Shown here piece after piece: positions 25,137 through 37,116 of a stretch of DNA of 64,000 nucleotides (its first letter is position 1; each line of letters starts with the position of its first letter). Origin of the DNA: Vigna angularis. Taxonomy: Eukaryota; Streptophyta; Magnoliopsida; Fabales; Fabaceae. The stretch is from positions 48,854,131 to 48,918,130 of the forward strand of contig NC_068971.1 of the NCBI RefSeq assembly GCF_016808095.1, read 5' to 3'. The notes under the pieces were generated by a model. The model saw only the letters and a list, made by a program, of their open reading frames with translations. It made no database searches and had not been told where the DNA came from. A program made the translations under genes and the position numbers.

Positions 25137-25506
25137 TGTTTCGGTGTAAATGTTGTCCGGTGTGTCTTTGTTGCTCCTGGCTGTCTGGGACGCTTGCTCT
25201 TTTCTGATTGTTATTGTTCATACTCGCCAAAGGAGGGGGAGGTACCTGCAAAGATACTCCGACGCTCAAGTCAGATGTGAGTTATGGAGCCTCAGCTCTC
25301 AAGAGAGTGATTATGATACTGCTCTGAAATATTATTTAGGGTCTCTAGACATAAAGAGAACGTACCTGGACTTTAGCCCTGTCATTTGTATTTATAAGCC
25401 AAAATAAAAATAACCTTACCTAAAAATGTGGTTAGTTATTCATAAATATCTTAACCGTTTAAAATATCTAAGATATTTTATGTAATAAATATCTTACTAC
25501 ATAACA
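25137..25506 (-). repeat. 5' LTR (in element orientation) of the 5.4-kb element
   Basis: 370 bp, the same length as the other LTR, followed by the target duplication ATTTT. Confidence 0.93.
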
Positions 25507-25950
25507 ATTTTGTTTGTGAGAATCTTGATTTGAGATAAAACACTCTGATGATAAGGTGCTCTTACCATGTGTTGGTTTACTTTTTTTTACAAAATCAACT
25601 ATTATTAGTTTCTTATTTCTTTTATCTTTGATATAATAATTATTGTTAAGAATTTTACAATCATTTTTACATCAAAATTTCATAATTCAATTTGTTTAGA
25701 TGTTAAGAAATTATATATTTTACTTGGACAAGTCTCTTGAAATAAAAGAAAGATATTAAAACTTTTCATTTTATTATCTTCTACCCTGTGTATTTTCAAT
25801 AAGATAAAACAATAATCGATTGGTAAAAAAAACATTTCAAGGTTATTAATCTGTTGTCAAAATCTTAAGACGTTTCATTTAATTTACGTTAATTTATGTA
25901 AACTTTCTTCTTTCAAGCAAATATTTTTATCTGATTTATAATTTATATTT

Positions 25951-26256
25951 GGGTTAAATATGTTTTTAGTCCCTTAACTTTTAGTGAAAATTGTAATTAG
26001 TCCCTCTTCCAAACTTCAGAAATGTGTGAAACGCATTTCTTAGTGAACATTGAAGCAAAAATGTGTCAAACAGTGTAAACAACTCAAATGCTATCATGAA
26101 ACGCACTTGAAACATCAAATAAACCTAACAAAATTTAGTTAAAAGGACTAAATTCACACATTTCAAAAGTTTGGAAACTAAATTAGGTCAAAGTTTTGAA
26201 AAGGGACTAATTCCAATTTTCGCGGAAAGTTAAGGGATTAAAAACATATTTAATCC
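25951..26256. mobile_element. Mutator-like MITE (306 bp)
   Basis: The left end GGGTTAAATATG matches the inverted right end GGATTAAATATG, and the inverted match continues for about 40 bp (TTTTTAGTCCCTTAACTTT against TTTTTAATCCCTTAACTTT). A perfect 9-bp direct duplication TTTATATTT flanks it at 25942-25950 and 26257-26265. A 9-bp target duplication points to the Mutator superfamily. It lies about 290 bp beyond the 3' end of SDR4. Confidence 0.88.
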
Positions 26257-26546
26257 TTTATATTTCAAGTAATTTATAGTTTATAATTTTTTGTTCTAGT
26301 TTTGTTTTGTCTTTGTACACTTCTTCATTAATTTGTGTTCCGTTTTTAAAAGTAAGAAAAGATTAATAATGTATACTACGAGTAAGAAAAGATTGACAAA
26401 TTACAATAAGTAAATTTTACACGCATATGGCCACACAAGTAATTCAACACATGAAGTAAGAATTTAACAGCTACGTAACACAGATGTGGAACAACATAGA
26501 AAAACTATTGTACCCTGAGGACAAGACGTTTATTTTCGTGGGATAA

Positions 26547-27415
26547 TTACTTTTGAATCCTAGGAAGCCAGCGATTGACGGCGGAGTAACCTCCATCGAC
26601 GACCAAGTTGTGGCCACTGATATAAAGCGATTCATCAGAAGCAAGAAACAGAGCAGCTTCCGCAATATGGTTAGCCTTCAACGTAATTCCCTCCAAATTC
26701 GCAGAACCATATGCTGCAGCTTCAACTTCAGCAGGTCCCACATCGAGTGCGGCGCAAGTCATAGGCGTGGCAAGTGCATAAGGCGAGATGGAATTCACTC
26801 TTATCCCATAAGCTCCAAGCTCGCCGCACGCCGACCGAACAAGCCCAAGAACGCCGTGTTTTGATACGGTGTATTCGTGACCCGCGCCTCCCGCGAAGGA
26901 AGCAGCCACACTGGCAGTGCAAATTATGGATCCACGAATTTTTCTAGCAACCATGACACGTGCCGCGTGCTTGATGGTTGCGGCTACCCCACGAACGTTA
27001 ATGGCCATGGTGTTGTCGAATTCTTTGAGATCCAAATCTAGTATGGATGAATAAGATCCTGCGATGCCAGCGTTGCTGAACATGATGTCTAAGCTGTTAT
27101 ATTTGTCTACTGTGAATTCCACTGTTTTTGCAACTTCATTCTCGTCTCTCACGTCACAGTGCCGATAACTCACTTTGTCTGAGCCAAACGAAGTTGCCAA
27201 ACTGTGACCCAGTTCGTCCTTTATGTCTGCTATGACCACAAATGCTCCGTTTTCCACGAATATCCTCACTGCTTCCGCTCCTATTCCGGTGGCTCCGCCG
27301 GTGACAATGGCCACCTTACCCTGCAACCTAAATATCACACAAATTTTTTAATCCCACAGGATAGTCTACATAACGTGATACTGAAGCCCTCCCTTACATA
27401 CCTTGGTTTCCCCAT
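26547..27415 (-). CDS. SDR4: classical short-chain dehydrogenase/reductase, SDR110C-like (264 aa)
   Basis: Exon 1 is 27402-27415 (14 nt, MGKP plus part of Arg5, donor CCAAG|GTATG) and exon 2 is 26547-27327. Motifs: TGGATGIG, IADIKDE, CDVRDE, FSNAGIAG, catalytic Ser in CTASVAASFAG, YTVSK, SGHNLVVDGGY and a terminal NRWLPRIQK shared with SDR3. The 3' flank (26345-26530) resembles the 3' flank of SDR3, so the last duplication copied flanking DNA as well. A TATAAAT lies about 85 bp upstream of the ATG. It was next to SDR3 before the 5.4-kb LTR element landed between them. The substrate is unknown. Confidence 0.9.
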
Positions 27416-27499
27416 TCTTTTTCTTTGCTTGGTGTGCTACTGTAGCTCGGTACTTTGAACAGTCTAGATATGAAAGTTAGTAGTCAATGGCTTCCCTAA

Positions 27500-27506
27500 A
27501 TTTATA
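27500..27506 (-). promoter_or_regulatory. TATA box of SDR4
   Basis: TATAAAT on the minus strand, 85 bp upstream of the SDR4 ATG. Confidence 0.6.
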
Positions 27507-27509
27507 GAG

Positions 27510-28332
27510 AACGTAAAGATCAAGAAAACCGGGCTACCAGTCATAAAAAAAGAATGTGAACGTAAGGAAATAAAAAGTCTTGTTTAGACTTTTCAAGTAT
27601 TTTTAATAAAAAAATTCAATTTGAATTCTTAATTTTTTTAGTAGGTCAGATGAAAAGCTTAAATAATGAAATATCATTTTGATTTCTGGTATATATTTTT
27701 TAAAATTTTAAAAACATCACTTAAATCCTTAAAAAATGTTTTTATCTATATTCAACCAATAGGTGAGATGAGATCACACGTGTAAAAAGGTCATCAACGT
27801 TTTTCCTTAATAAAAAAAAAATGAGACAACACATTGGTTTATTAAATTGCTCAGCAGCAATTTAATTAGGTTCCAGAACCATTGGTACAACAGACTATTA
27901 TCACAGAAAGTTCAGCAATTACGTGGAGGCCAAAAAATAATAAAAAGATATGTGGAGATAAATTTTTTACTGCATTTCTACTGGTGTTATTCACACATTC
28001 GGTCATTGAGCACAGGTAGAGATATATAGGTTCTAACAATTTCTGGTTTCGATTGGACTCAAAACGGCGTTATACTGTCATTTAATGTTACGTAGTGCTC
28101 AATAATTCTTATTTTAATTTGGAAAACTGTTATTTTTTTTTAATAACCATTAATTAATCTATCTTATAATAACTTCATGCAACTCCATTTTAAGAACCAA
28201 TACAACGCATATATAAGTAATTAAATAAGGATCGGTCTTATTTGTGTTGATATCAATTAACAGATAACTAGAAAGTTAATCACATGCATTAAATAATTAT
28301 CCAAAATTTAAAAACGAAATATAGGAGGAAAT
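27510..28332. other. SDR4 upstream and spacer DNA
   Basis: AT-rich spacer. An ACACGTGT G-box-type palindrome occurs near 27776 upstream of SDR4. I see no gene or element. Confidence 0.55.
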
Positions 28333-28989
28333 ATAATAATTAGTGTTTTCAAAATGAGTTGTAACCCGTGAATCAACCCGCTCCATCACGGTTTTGAGCC
28401 GGGTTGAGTTGGAAAAAAATATAACTTTTTTATGCAGGTTAGTTTTCAACCTGGTTCACTTAGAATCCGGCTCACCTGGATTGAACCTGTAACACCCTAA
28501 TATTTTAAGGGTATTACTGATAGTAGAGACTAAATTAATTTGATATATTCTATAAACAATCAAACTTTATTTCAATTCTCCCAAAGTACAATACCAAACT
28601 TACAAACTTCAAACAATATAGTCTTCACCACTTAACATAAATTCGAAATTTCAACTTATAAGTTTTACACAACATAATTTTTCCAATACAAATTTATTCT
28701 TTTTACAAAATATCCCTGAAAGTTTTTCCCCGCATCTCTCTCATCTCTAAGCTTTTTCAACCGCATCTGCAACATTATCTATTCACATATAACATGAGTT
28801 ATATGATCATAGCACAAACAAATAAGGGTAAGCCAACCATATTATATAATTCATTAAACTTGTAATAAAAATATTTCAATCATGTATTTCTGCAATTTAT
28901 AAAATATCATTATCCCGATGTCATTAATTCATCATTATCAAAATCATCTTCCTCATTTTCATAAACCTTACAAGTGTACCATGCTTACT

Positions 28990-29170
28990 CACGAAGCCTT
29001 ATGGTCAGACCGCTCTCTACCTGCTTCCCTAAGCCTCACCTGTATACTATGTCTTACTTTCTGAAGCTTTACGGTCAGACCTCTCTCTGCCTGCTTCTAT
29101 AAAACTTATGAACCATATATTTATGTCAAAGCCTTATGGTCAGACCACTTTCTGCCTGCTTTCATAAACC
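28990..29170. repeat. Three imperfect ~67-bp repeats inside the solo-LTR candidate
   Basis: Units carry GCCTTATGGTCAGACC, GCTTTACGGTCAGACC and GCCTTATGGTCAGACC, each followed by a TCTG/TACCTGCTT block, starting near 28996, 29063 and 29131. Confidence 0.8.
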
Positions 29171-30179
29171 TCAGGTGTTACTTTGCTCATATCAAGCTCT
29201 CATGGTATAAACCGAACATACTACTCCCCGTAGTAAACATCATTTCATAAGCAATGATTTCTTATATCCAGTCCAACATTTCATCAAATCAACATTTCAT
29301 ACCCTCTTATCCACTCCAACATTTCATCAAATCAACAATTCATAACCTCTTATCCACATAACTCAATCATGTTCATTCTCTAATCATAATTTGACAATAA
29401 CATATTTTGGTGTCAATAAATTAAACATATTGCCAGATATCATACTTCATATTATAAATTCATTTTGACCATAACGAGTATAACTCAACATATTTTCACC
29501 AATCACAGATCATAGATCAGCCAAAACACTTCAACATATCTTAGCAACTACATATTAAAGTCTGAGCTCAATGTAACGATAAATGAAATATATATGAAGT
29601 TTTTACCATGATAACTTTATGCATCTATAATCAACTTGTTTTATTTTATTTTCATCCTAATAGAGATATTTCTTTACCCCAATTGGTCACCAGAGAGGAC
29701 CCATATGTCTGAACGCATCAAACTCACCTTCGACGCCAGCACATATGACTAGTCACAACTGACTGGACCAGGCCAGGGCTGCTCTATGATCAGGGATGAG
29801 CCAACTCAGGTTTTTAAGGTTCCTCTATCCTACCAACAAAGGGAGGCCCTCAATAATTAACAATTTATTTATTTAAATTATCTACTTTGTTCTCTTATGC
29901 TCTAAATCTAAAATGCCTAATTTTAATATTTTTACTTCCTCTCACAAAAACCTCAAATAGTATCTGTACATCTATTTAATACCCATATACAAGCTATTAC
30001 AGAACCCTTACTCCAAACCTTCCAACAAGATCAATTTCAGCCAACAAACTCATTCATAATAGAATTCATACAAGATAATTATAAACAATTAACAATAATA
30101 AAATATTACTATAAATGGTCATAGAAGAATACAATATTTGACAATCATAAAAATAATCTTAATATAAAAATTCATGGGG

Positions 30180-30640
30180 AAACAAGAAGTTGAATCTGGC
30201 AGAGCCGGTTAGACAACTTCTAATCCATCCAAAAATACAATATAATTAAATAACAAGAACAATACATGTTTGGGGAAATAAGAAGTTGAATCTGGCAGAG
30301 CCGGTTAGACAACTTCTAATCCTTCCAAAAATGCAATAAAATAAATAAGTAAAGCAATAAATAGTTTGGGGAAACAAGAAGTTGAATCTGGCAGAGCCGG
30401 TTAGACAACTTTTAATCCTTCCAAAAATGCAATAAAATAAATAAGTAAAGCAATAAAAAGTTTGGGGAAACAAGAAATTGAATCTGGCAGAGCCGGTTAG
30501 ACAATTTCTAATCCTTCCAAAATACAATAAAAATAAATAAGGGAAACAATAAAATGTTTGGGGAAACAAGAAATTGAATCTGGCAGAGTCGGTTAGATAA
30601 TTTCTAATCCTTCCAAAATACAAAAATGAACAACTAATAA
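30180..30640. repeat. 96-bp tandem repeat, five copies
   Basis: GAATCTGGCAGAGCCGGTTA or a one-base variant begins at 30192, 30288, 30384, 30480 and 30576, exactly 96 bp apart, each preceded by TTTGGGGAAA or a related word. As 96 is 32 codons, a minus-strand frame stays open for 141 codons; this is a by-product of the period. Confidence 0.9.
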
Positions 30641-31678
30641 CATACAAATGGCATAACATAATCAACATCACATTTTACAACTATCACACTTGGATATCAA
30701 CACAAAAGCATACTCTCATTTAAAATTTAAGATCATACAGAAACAAAATACTCCATATTCAAGATTTAAGATCAGACAAAAGCAAAATATAGCATATTCA
30801 ACACTCAAGATAATACAAAAGGAAATACTCAAAGTTAGCTTCCCTTACCTCTATTACAGACTTAATCTCCTCGCTCTCTGAAAACTTCCAGAATATCCCC
30901 TTTGCTATTAGAAATTCTTCCAACTCTCTTCTCTAAAAAATTTTCTAAGTTCTTTGGTGTAAATTTTCAGCCTCCCCCTTGGCTATTTTTAGCAAAAAAA
31001 TTTACTATTCATTTTTTACTATTCATTTTAACTATTCATTTTTTTATTCATTTTACTATTACAAAAATAATTTTTAATATTTTTTTTTACTATTCACTTT
31101 TTACTATTCACTTTTTTTTTTATCTAGTATCTAACTTACAAATATTTTCAAGGATCTTACAAAACCCGTGGTGAATCGGGTTGGTTCACCAACCCACCTA
31201 ATTTAATTTAATTATTTATTATTTTATGTTTCAATATTATTAGTTAACATTTTTTCAAGAAAGAAAAATATTATAAATCTATCTATTCAAGAGACTCTAA
31301 TATTATAGATGGATAACTGATACAAAAATTATCAATATTAAAAATTTATTTGTTCGCCTTTTGAGCTTGTTTTTGGATTACGCTTGGATTGTATGATATT
31401 CTTTTTTAATTGTCTTTGGAGTTTAACATCATTTTAGAGTGAAATTTATTTAGATTTAAATTAAAAATATATATAATTTTTTATTTAAAAAAATTATAAT
31501 TAAATGAGTCAGTGAGTCAAACCGTTTAACCCACCAATCCTTGGTGGGTCGGGTCGAGTTCAAATATTTTTAGCTCGTAAATAAATGAGTGAGTTGGGTT
31601 GACTCACTAAGTGACCAACCTGTGGTGGACTGAATCGGATCGAGCCGAATTATCCGTTTTGACAACTCTATTAATAAT

Positions 31679-34677
31679 CACTAAATATGATAAAATCGTG
31701 TATTATAAGGAAAAATACAGTATTCCTAGAAAACCAAAAATACAGTATTTTTCAACTATAGGTACTTTCCATTGAAAACATTAAACATGAAAAATACAAA
31801 AGTTAGATGCTAAATGAATTTAAGTGTTACTTAATATTATATAATTAGTTTATAAATGAAGTTTATATGCATTTATATATTATAAATCAAGTTAATATTT
31901 AATTAATATAAGATCCTCCATGTTAGATTAACAAATTCTATCAGAAATTTTGATAACGTTATTTTTTTACTTATTATTTGTGTTAAAACTTGTGAATAAA
32001 ATCAATTCTATTTCTTATCAAATTTTTATTGTTTTCTGTTTTAGTTAATTTTCCTTACAAGCTAAACTTCAAGTATAATTAGATAAAAAAATATTGATTT
32101 GAAAATACCAATGGAATCACATCTAGCATTACAAAGTCAAAAGACAAATTTAACTTCAAAGAATCATAGGGATGTCGGTGTGCCTTCACAAAACGCGTGT
32201 TATTTTTATTTTAACTAATGGTGTCCAATGGTAACATTGTTGACATAACAAAATTGAATGTCTATACATGTCTTTTGTGAGAGTTTGGTTAATTCTCTTC
32301 TTTCCACAATTTATCTCCACCTAGAGTGATTGAGAATGGCCCTTGGAGGTTGTTTAAGCTACGAGGAAGCTCTCTCACTCCTTCTTAAATCTTCAATCTT
32401 CATCCATGATATTTTTTTTCCTTTTGGGGTTGATAAGGGAGATGATCTACAAATTGGAGGTATTAATGTGAAGGCAATGTGCAATTAGAACATAGAGAAA
32501 CTATCAAGAACCTTGAGAAAGGGCTTTACATATTTTCTTTGGCTTCCATTTCTTTCCTATTTCTTCAATTTATAAATCTTAAGTTCTCCACCATGGATAA
32601 AGCTATTTGTTGAGATTAAATATAATGAACTGAATTCTTATGTAATTTATGTGCATATGTTTTAACATTTCAATGTTAGTATTTGATTTTTATGTTTAAT
32701 GTTTGTTTTGGCCACCCATACATGATTTATGGTTTTTGAGATGTTGAAAAATGTTTTTTGAACCTAAAATTGAAATTGAGTGCCTAATGAAGCTTGTACC
32801 TAGGGATAAAACATGATTCATTTAGTAATCTTAAGACTCTTGAAGTTGATGCATGATTGTTTGTTAATGATCCAAAGAATTAGAACTCGATGAGTTATAG
32901 GTTAAAAATCACTAAGAATAGAGTTTGAGTATTCTTGTAAATTGATTTTAACTTATATGAAATTAAAATGTTTATGAAGGCATGAGAATGAATGAAATCT
33001 AGTTTTAACAATTGTATATCCTTTATGTTAAATTTTTGTTACACACCAACTGTTTAATAAAAAATACAAAAAAAAAAATTCTTTATATTTGTGTGAATTT
33101 TATTATCTATTTATGTTGAAAATTATCATAAATTATAGAAATTTTTATATAAAAAATAATATTTATTATTTATTACGTACGACCATTTTTCTTATCATTT
33201 TCTACTAATTATGTTAAGTTAAACCAAACGCATCCTACTTTTCTCTACATATTTTGCTGTAAATTCTTGTGCTAAAGTTACGGTTCATGATTTTTTTTTT
33301 AAAAAAAAAGTGCTGCTGCGAATACGTGATTATTTAGAAAGCATTAATACCTTGAAATGGCTTTACGAAGACTTTAATGGAGACTAAATAAAAAAAAAAA
33401 GTCTCTTTGAATTATGCACATAATAAGAACAACATGATAAGTTTAGTATCAAAGACTCCAAAAAAATCGTAATAAATAGCAAGATATAACACTGGGATAT
33501 AAGGTATAAATATTTGAGTTTGATAATTATATAAAGTTAATAAAAGTTGTGTATATTGTCAATTACTTAAACATTAAAATCAACAAATGTTTAGTAAGGT
33601 GTTTGATAATTAGATGTTACTACGTAAGTGTGAAATTGTTTTAATTAGTAGTTTCAGTTTATGTAATGAACCTATGATTTATAATTTTGAATGAAAATTT
33701 AATTCATGGTAGAAAGTGCACCTGATGGAGTTTGTTCTTGTCCCTACCAACGATAAATTTACAAAATATGTAATGGAATCTTTTTCACACCGTTGAAGAC
33801 ATCAACTAGAATGTTCTGAGAAAATTACTGATATCAATTGTATGTTTCCTTTTTTTATTTATGTTTTTAATTGTTTAAAAGGAAATGTGTAGGAACATGC
33901 TATTCTTTTTAGCTTTTTAACATAAGACAAAATGTAAGCAATGCGAAACTTCAAAATTAAAGTTGGACTTTGACCTTTCTCTCTTGTTTTGGTCATAAAC
34001 CAGACTCTAGAAATTGATTAGTCTTTATGACAAAAACTTAAACATAAACATATATTTATAATTTTCCATGAAGGGATTTTGCTCAAATTCAGAATATGGA
34101 TTGCAAAAATAATCAAGTTTGATGTTGAAAAGAATAAGTTCTCTTAACAACATAAAACATATGTAATAGATTTATAGATTCTTTTTCTCTATCTTTTTCT
34201 TCATCTCTTCATGTTCAGTAATACCATGAATTTTTAAGCTTCCTTTACCCTGCAATTGAGAAATTAGGTTATTTCAATTTAATAATTGATCATTATTGAA
34301 GCTATATAGGAATAATTTTATGCATATATGGTAATACCATGAATTTTTTCTTACTAATTTTGTTTACCTAAGGGTTAGGACTCATAATTAAGAATATAAA
34401 TTTAACCTCCAAGGATTGGACATAAACTAAATTAAAGAAATGATGGTAACCACGTGATAATAAGAATGCTTTTAAAAGAGAAACATATTGCTTCTGGGGA
34501 AATCAGTAGAGAGATTAATTTTCATTATATAATTTATTTCAACTAAACTAAAAATAATAAAAGATTTATTATTTTCTTAACAATAAAATAAATAAAAAAG
34601 TGATTGATTGATTCCATTAGATCTTAAATCATAATATTTTTAACCATTTTTCTAAATACCAAGAATTATAACTATAA
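31679..34677. other. AT-rich intergenic region with possible retroelement debris
   Basis: About 3 kb without a credible gene. The segment 32280-32960 is less AT-rich (ATTGAGAATGGCCCTTGGAG, CTCCACCATGGATAAAGC) and has the texture of an old retroelement leader or LTR, but no ends or coding domains could be defined. The rest is low complexity. Confidence 0.4.
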
Positions 34678-34955
34678 CGGTTGGAAGTCACACATATACT
34701 AGAAATAAGATCAATTTAGAATATATAAGTAGATACAAAGTGCATCTTACAAACCGATTTATGAAGTTAAATTAGACTTAAAGTCCACTTCTTAATTTGA
34801 TATAGAGCTTATTCTAGCAATATGTGTTATTTGTTAGGTATATTATTTCACCCACAATAAATCAGTTTAGAGTATATAAATGCAGACATCACTTTACAAA
34901 TCACATTTTATAAGGTTAAGTTAAATTTAAAGTTAACTCTTTCACTCCACCCTTT
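34678..34955 (+). mobile_element. Decayed TRIM element (LTR-PBS-internal-LTR remnant)
   Basis: 34678-34797 aligns with the better-preserved TRIM LTR at 43658-43778 (shared TTGGAAGTC, ATAAGATCAA, AATATATAAG, TTACAAACCG, AAAGTCCACTTCTTAA). It is followed directly by TGATATAGAGC, a decayed form of the initiator-tRNA-Met binding site TGGTATCAGAGC. A second, much more diverged LTR-like stretch runs to about 34955. Confidence 0.7.
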
Positions 34956-36790
34956 AACAATATTGGCAAATAAATCAATTGAATAATATTTTTTTAAAGA
35001 CATACATATATATTTTGTTCGACATTATTTTTCCTCCACACGTCCCTTTCGGAGTGGTCTTTCTTTTTTTATAACGATACTATTTTTATAATAGTGTCTT
35101 CATTCATGAACAAGTGCTGTTGAATATTAATTATCACTTTCATTAAAAAACACCATCTTTTCCCACCAAAGACAAATTTGACCATGGCTCAAACATTTAA
35201 TTTCCACCACATCGGATCCCGTTTTACCAGTATGGTAATCAGAGGCCAAAGTTTTCCAGAGTACCCATATTTAGGACATGCTTTTCCTAATTTATTTCAT
35301 TTTTGTAAAGTTAAGATTCAAATGCTATACACAATTAAATTGCGCAGATAAAAATATTAAAATTAAAATAATTAATTTCTTAACAACTTTTAAGAGAATC
35401 AATAAAAAATGATAGAATAGAATATAACTGAGTGTACTTAATAGAATACCTATTTAAATAAATGAATACATTTTAAAGGGTGTTACTAACGATAAAAGAC
35501 AATATTATGACATGACACATGTAATGTAATTGTATATAAATAGAATATTTGTTTAAATTAATATATTTACAATTCTATTTTAGAACGTTGCTGGCTGGCT
35601 ATACTCTATATATACATTTATTTTAAGACACTTTTATATTAATTTAAAACTATTCAAAATTAAAAAAGAGAAAAAGAAAATTCATTAAATAAATAAAAAA
35701 TCACAAAAAATATTATAAAATTAAAGTTAAAATAAATAATTGAAAAGAGTGCATAGTAAAACCCTGTATTGTAGTTATATTTGGATTAAGAAATTGACAG
35801 TGGAAGAGTGCAGCACACTTTGACCATCCACTTTTCTCTTTCGGCTTTTAAAGCAAAAACCATTGAAGAATTGGATTGGGTTTCAGCAGTTAACTTTTTT
35901 GCATGCTAAACGCAGTTTTTGGATTATCATTGGTGCTTTGGAATCACGATCCACTGAATGTGGTGTCTAATGTCAATGGAAAAACAATCAAAAAGCCTTG
36001 CCCAACACACTCGAGTAGCCATTGAGACCATCACTGACAAAAATACCAAATTGGCATCATTGGCTATCAGTAGCGCTAGGAATTGAAAAACCCTCACCCG
36101 AATTAGTCACACCATTTCAGCTGCCCAAGAAAGAAACTGGGAAAATTCTACCTCTTATAGACCGGAACAAAAACAGAAAGATGAATTTTCATCTTCTCAG
36201 TGATTGACGTTTCAGACATAAAATACTGTGTATTCACAAGAATTAAAGTCACCCATTCTTACAACTGACATATGATATTACTAATGTATTTTCTAGTATG
36301 CTCACAGCATTTTTTAATGAAGCATTCCTCTTATTGTTAAACCAGAACAACCAACTATGTTTCGGTGGTTACAAATTATTTTTCTGTGAGTGCTTGAAAG
36401 AGGTTATTTGCATGTCTGTAATTTTTCCTTAGCCATATACAAATGATTTTACATACGCAGAGGTTTAAATTTTGTGATCTAGCTTCAACAACGTGTGTAT
36501 GTATAACTGATTCATTAATTATGCACGTAAATATTATAGAATAATTAAGAAAATCTGGGGCAAAAAGAAAGTGGCAGTTATGTTATGGGAAGAACATGGG
36601 AGGCTTATCGACTACCCACTAATCTGAAATCTCGTTATTCCGTTTCGGTTCTTTTCAGAACAGTCATATGCAGACTCCACATTGTTAAAGGAAGGCCAAT
36701 GCTATGAGTTATTTGTCGTTTCTCACTACGAAAGCCATTATAAAAATTGGTAACGTGAAGATGAAACTTTAGCAGACCTTCCACTATGAT
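34956..36790. other. AT-rich region upstream of the polygalacturonase gene
   Basis: No gene is supported. A 61-codon plus-strand frame near 36022-36207 is moderately composed but has no recognisable similarity. Bases 36640-36790 lead into the promoter. Confidence 0.5.
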
Positions 36791-36797
36791 TTGCTAT

Positions 36798-36805
36798 TAT
36801 ATATA
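36798..36805 (+). promoter_or_regulatory. Candidate TATA box of the polygalacturonase gene
   Basis: TATATATA lies 319 bp upstream of the chosen ATG and would imply a leader of roughly 290 nt. The leader is T-rich and I saw no earlier in-frame ATG. Confidence 0.45.
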
Positions 36806-37116
36806 GAAACTTAAGCTTTTCGATTCTGCATGCACTCCAAAGGCCAAACTCAGTTAAAACTTATTGCAACTTGTGCTCTAGTGCTCATAGTGCTCACTCG
36901 TGCTACAAAACCAGACACACTGCTTTATTTCCACTCCCCACAACTCAGGCTCTAATTAGTCAGTCAAAAATTAAAAGTACTGTTTTCATTCTCCCAGTTA
37001 TTGGCAGTGAATGACTAAGCCAATCGGTCTCAGGTTTTCTAAGTTTTAGACTCTCTTTCCTGGTTTCTTTTGTTTAGTTTTCCTTCTTTTCTTTGTTTTT
37101 TCACTCCCTGATAAAA

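Larger units (their letters stand above)
20126..25506 (-). mobile_element. Young non-autonomous LTR retrotransposon with internal minisatellite, inserted between SDR3 and SDR4
   Basis: Two 370-bp direct repeats (20126-20495 and 25137-25506) begin TGTT and end AACA. They differ at about five positions by my count (about 98.6 percent identical) and are flanked by a perfect 5-bp duplication ATTTT (20121-20125 and 25507-25511). A primer-binding-like site lies inside the right repeat and a purine tract (TTGGGGGGCA, minus strand) inside the left one, so the element reads on the minus strand. The 4.64-kb interior shows no recognisable gag, protease, reverse transcriptase or integrase. Instead it is rich in CpG and in words such as GCCGAACG and GTCGAGCGG, with a 78-bp tandem array near the 3' LTR. 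This makes it a LARD-type passenger that would need enzymes from an autonomous relative. The superfamily cannot be assigned without coding domains. Confidence 0.9.
28488..31161. mobile_element. Probable 2.67-kb solo LTR nested in the hAT-like element
   Basis: The segment starts TGTAACACCCTAATATTTT and ends GGATCTTACA, with TG...CA termini that extend to an imperfect inverted TGTAA...TTACA. The flanks are GAACC (28483-28487) and AAACC (31162-31166), a 4-of-5 match to a 5-bp target duplication. The sequence outside both ends is the split hAT-like element. The interior has no coding domains, PBS or second LTR, so a long solo LTR is the simplest reading; long LTRs starting TGTAACACCC are known from Tekay-type chromoviruses. 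Without a second copy this stays an inference. Confidence 0.6.
28341..31670. mobile_element. hAT-like non-autonomous element, split by an LTR-like insertion
   Basis: The left end TAGTGTTTTCAAAA and the inverted right end TAGAGTTGTCAAAA match at 12 of 14 positions. The flanks ATAATAAT (28333-28340) and TTAATAAT (31671-31678) match at 7 of 8, as expected for the 8-bp duplication of a hAT element. Subterminal sequence on both sides is rich in AACCCG/CGGGTT-type words. Without the inner insertion the element is about 650 bp and has no transposase. Confidence 0.65.

Noticed and set aside
30246..30671. 141-codon hydrophobic repeat protein
   Set aside because: It is a translation of the 96-bp tandem array inside the LTR candidate.
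36022..36207. Small gene upstream of the polygalacturonase
   Set aside because: 61 codons without a recognisable motif or promoter context; likely chance.
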